Assembly: GCA_026770575.1 (NCBI GenBank)
Contig: MU657203.1
Span: 363,205 to 380,173, forward strand
DNA from: Pelagophyceae sp. CCMP2097
Lineage: Eukaryota > Sar > Pelagophyceae
Reading direction: 5' to 3'
DNA: 16,969 nucleotides
Below, piece by piece: positions 16,341-16,969 of this stretch. The notes under the pieces are model-generated. The model had not been told where the DNA came from. It saw only the letters and a program-made list of their open reading frames with translations, and made no database searches. Made by a program: the position numbers and the translations under genes. Positions within the stretch are counted from its first letter, which is position 1. Each line of letters begins with the position of its first letter.

Positions 16341-16969
16341 TCACCGCGGGGGGCGCGTCGCTCGCAAGCCCCTTTGAGCGTCGACGGCAAGCACCTCAGT
16401 CGTCGATTTACCGCCCCCGAGCACGAGGATCCTCGGTCCTGCCTCCGCAGCGTCGAGGCGAACGACTGTGATAGTACTGCGCGGAGTCGGCATGGTCGGC
16501 CCAGGCTCGAACTCCATTGTCGCCACGTCGAGGAGCTTTGTCGTGGCTAACGCTGTGGATGACGAGTCATACCCGCCGATGATGAGGACGTGTTCAGCAT
16601 CGACTTGCACGGCCGCGCAGTAACTGCGTGCCGAGCCCATCGACGGGCCGGACGCGAACGCCATGGTCCGGACGTCAAGTACCTCCGTCGTCATCAAATA
16701 ATTTGAACCTGAATCGCCACCGACCATCATGATGCGGTACTCGTCGAGCGCGACGGCCGCGCATCCTTCGCGTCGAGTGGCCATGTCGGGCCCCGGCGTA
16801 AAGGCCATCGTGTCGAGGCTGAGGATCTCGGTAGTCGACAGTCGAGACACGCCGTCGTTCCCGCCGACGACGAAGAACCTGCGAGCGTCGAGAGCGACAG
16901 CAGCACAATTGAATCGTGGCGATTGCATGTTTGGTCCCGGCGTGAACGTGAGCGTCGCGAGGTGGAAGA
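16341..16969 (-). CDS. Kelch-repeat protein, 3' part
   Basis: The frame is open through the window's edge (5' partial). About 50-residue repeats follow one another with the pattern MxxxRxxCAAVxLDxxxxxxVGGxD...TTExLxxxTMxFxPGPxM. The GG doublets (FVVGGND, MMVGGDS, LIIGGYD, LVLGGGK) and the spaced aromatic/PGP motif identify kelch-type propeller blades. About four blades are in this window, and the sequence before the internal ATG at 16928 (LTFTPGP) is the end of a fifth, so that ATG is not the start. The last blade is cut short and ends RGLRATRPPR before TGA, perhaps because the true ending lies in a further exon or the end has degenerated. Function unknown; such proteins bind other proteins. 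Confidence 0.87.
   Translation of the reverse strand, partial: FHLATLTFTPGPNMQSPRFNCAAVALDARRFFVVGGNDGVSRLSTTEILSLDTMAFTPGPDMATRREGCAAVALDEYRIMMVGGDSGSNYLMTTEVLDVRTMAFASGPSMGSARSYCAAVQVDAEHVLIIGGYDSSSTALATTKLLDVATMEFEPGPTMPTPRSTITVVRLDAAEAGPRILVLGGGKSTTEVLAVDAQRGLRATRPPR

Overview
This is nuclear DNA of a GC-rich unicellular eukaryote, most likely an alga. The evidence is: complete core histone genes whose 3' ends carry metazoan/green-alga-type histone stem-loops; very short spliceosomal introns (40, 49 and 136 nt, inferred from GT...AG sites with matching phase); a plant-type two-pore channel relic with EF-hand-like linker sequence; WD40 and kelch repeat proteins; and a Ty1/copia-type retroelement relic. 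A stramenopile such as a pelagophyte would fit, but nothing here fixes the taxon.

Layout. Positions 1-838 hold no gene I can defend. A seven-bladed WD40 protein (minus strand) occupies 839-1927. A possible small two-exon membrane protein (plus strand) lies at 2619-3246. From 3255 to about 5950 the DNA is repeats. Two modules (A about 155 bp, B about 170-255 bp) appear on both sides of a block made of a 13-bp satellite (3708-4440) followed by a related 12-bp satellite (4449-5256); a short 22-bp repeat follows. A histone cluster spans 6290-8820: H2B (minus) and H2A (plus) diverge from a shared promoter, and H3 (minus) converges on H2A. Each gene has a histone stem-loop 40-90 nt after its stop. 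A fourth, decayed copy of the H2A 3' end sits between H2A and H3. No H4 gene is present.

Upstream of H3 is a 5'-truncated copia-like relic with three CCHC zinc knuckles, ending in a cluster of short palindromes near 10.2 kb. Next is the most interesting gene (minus, 10531-12896). Splicing three exons in phase gives a proline dehydrogenase fused in frame to a zeta-toxin-like P-loop kinase, about 726 aa. From 13730 to about 15740 (minus) lies a two-pore cation channel that is recognisable through both pore domains. It is broken by an in-frame TAA, an 8-bp tandem duplication and several single-base frameshifts, so it is probably a pseudogene. The last 630 bases hold the 3' part of a kelch-repeat protein gene (minus) that runs off the window.

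The histone genes form a functional unit. The other genes show no evident shared pathway; the ProDH-kinase fusion is the only direct physical link between two activities.
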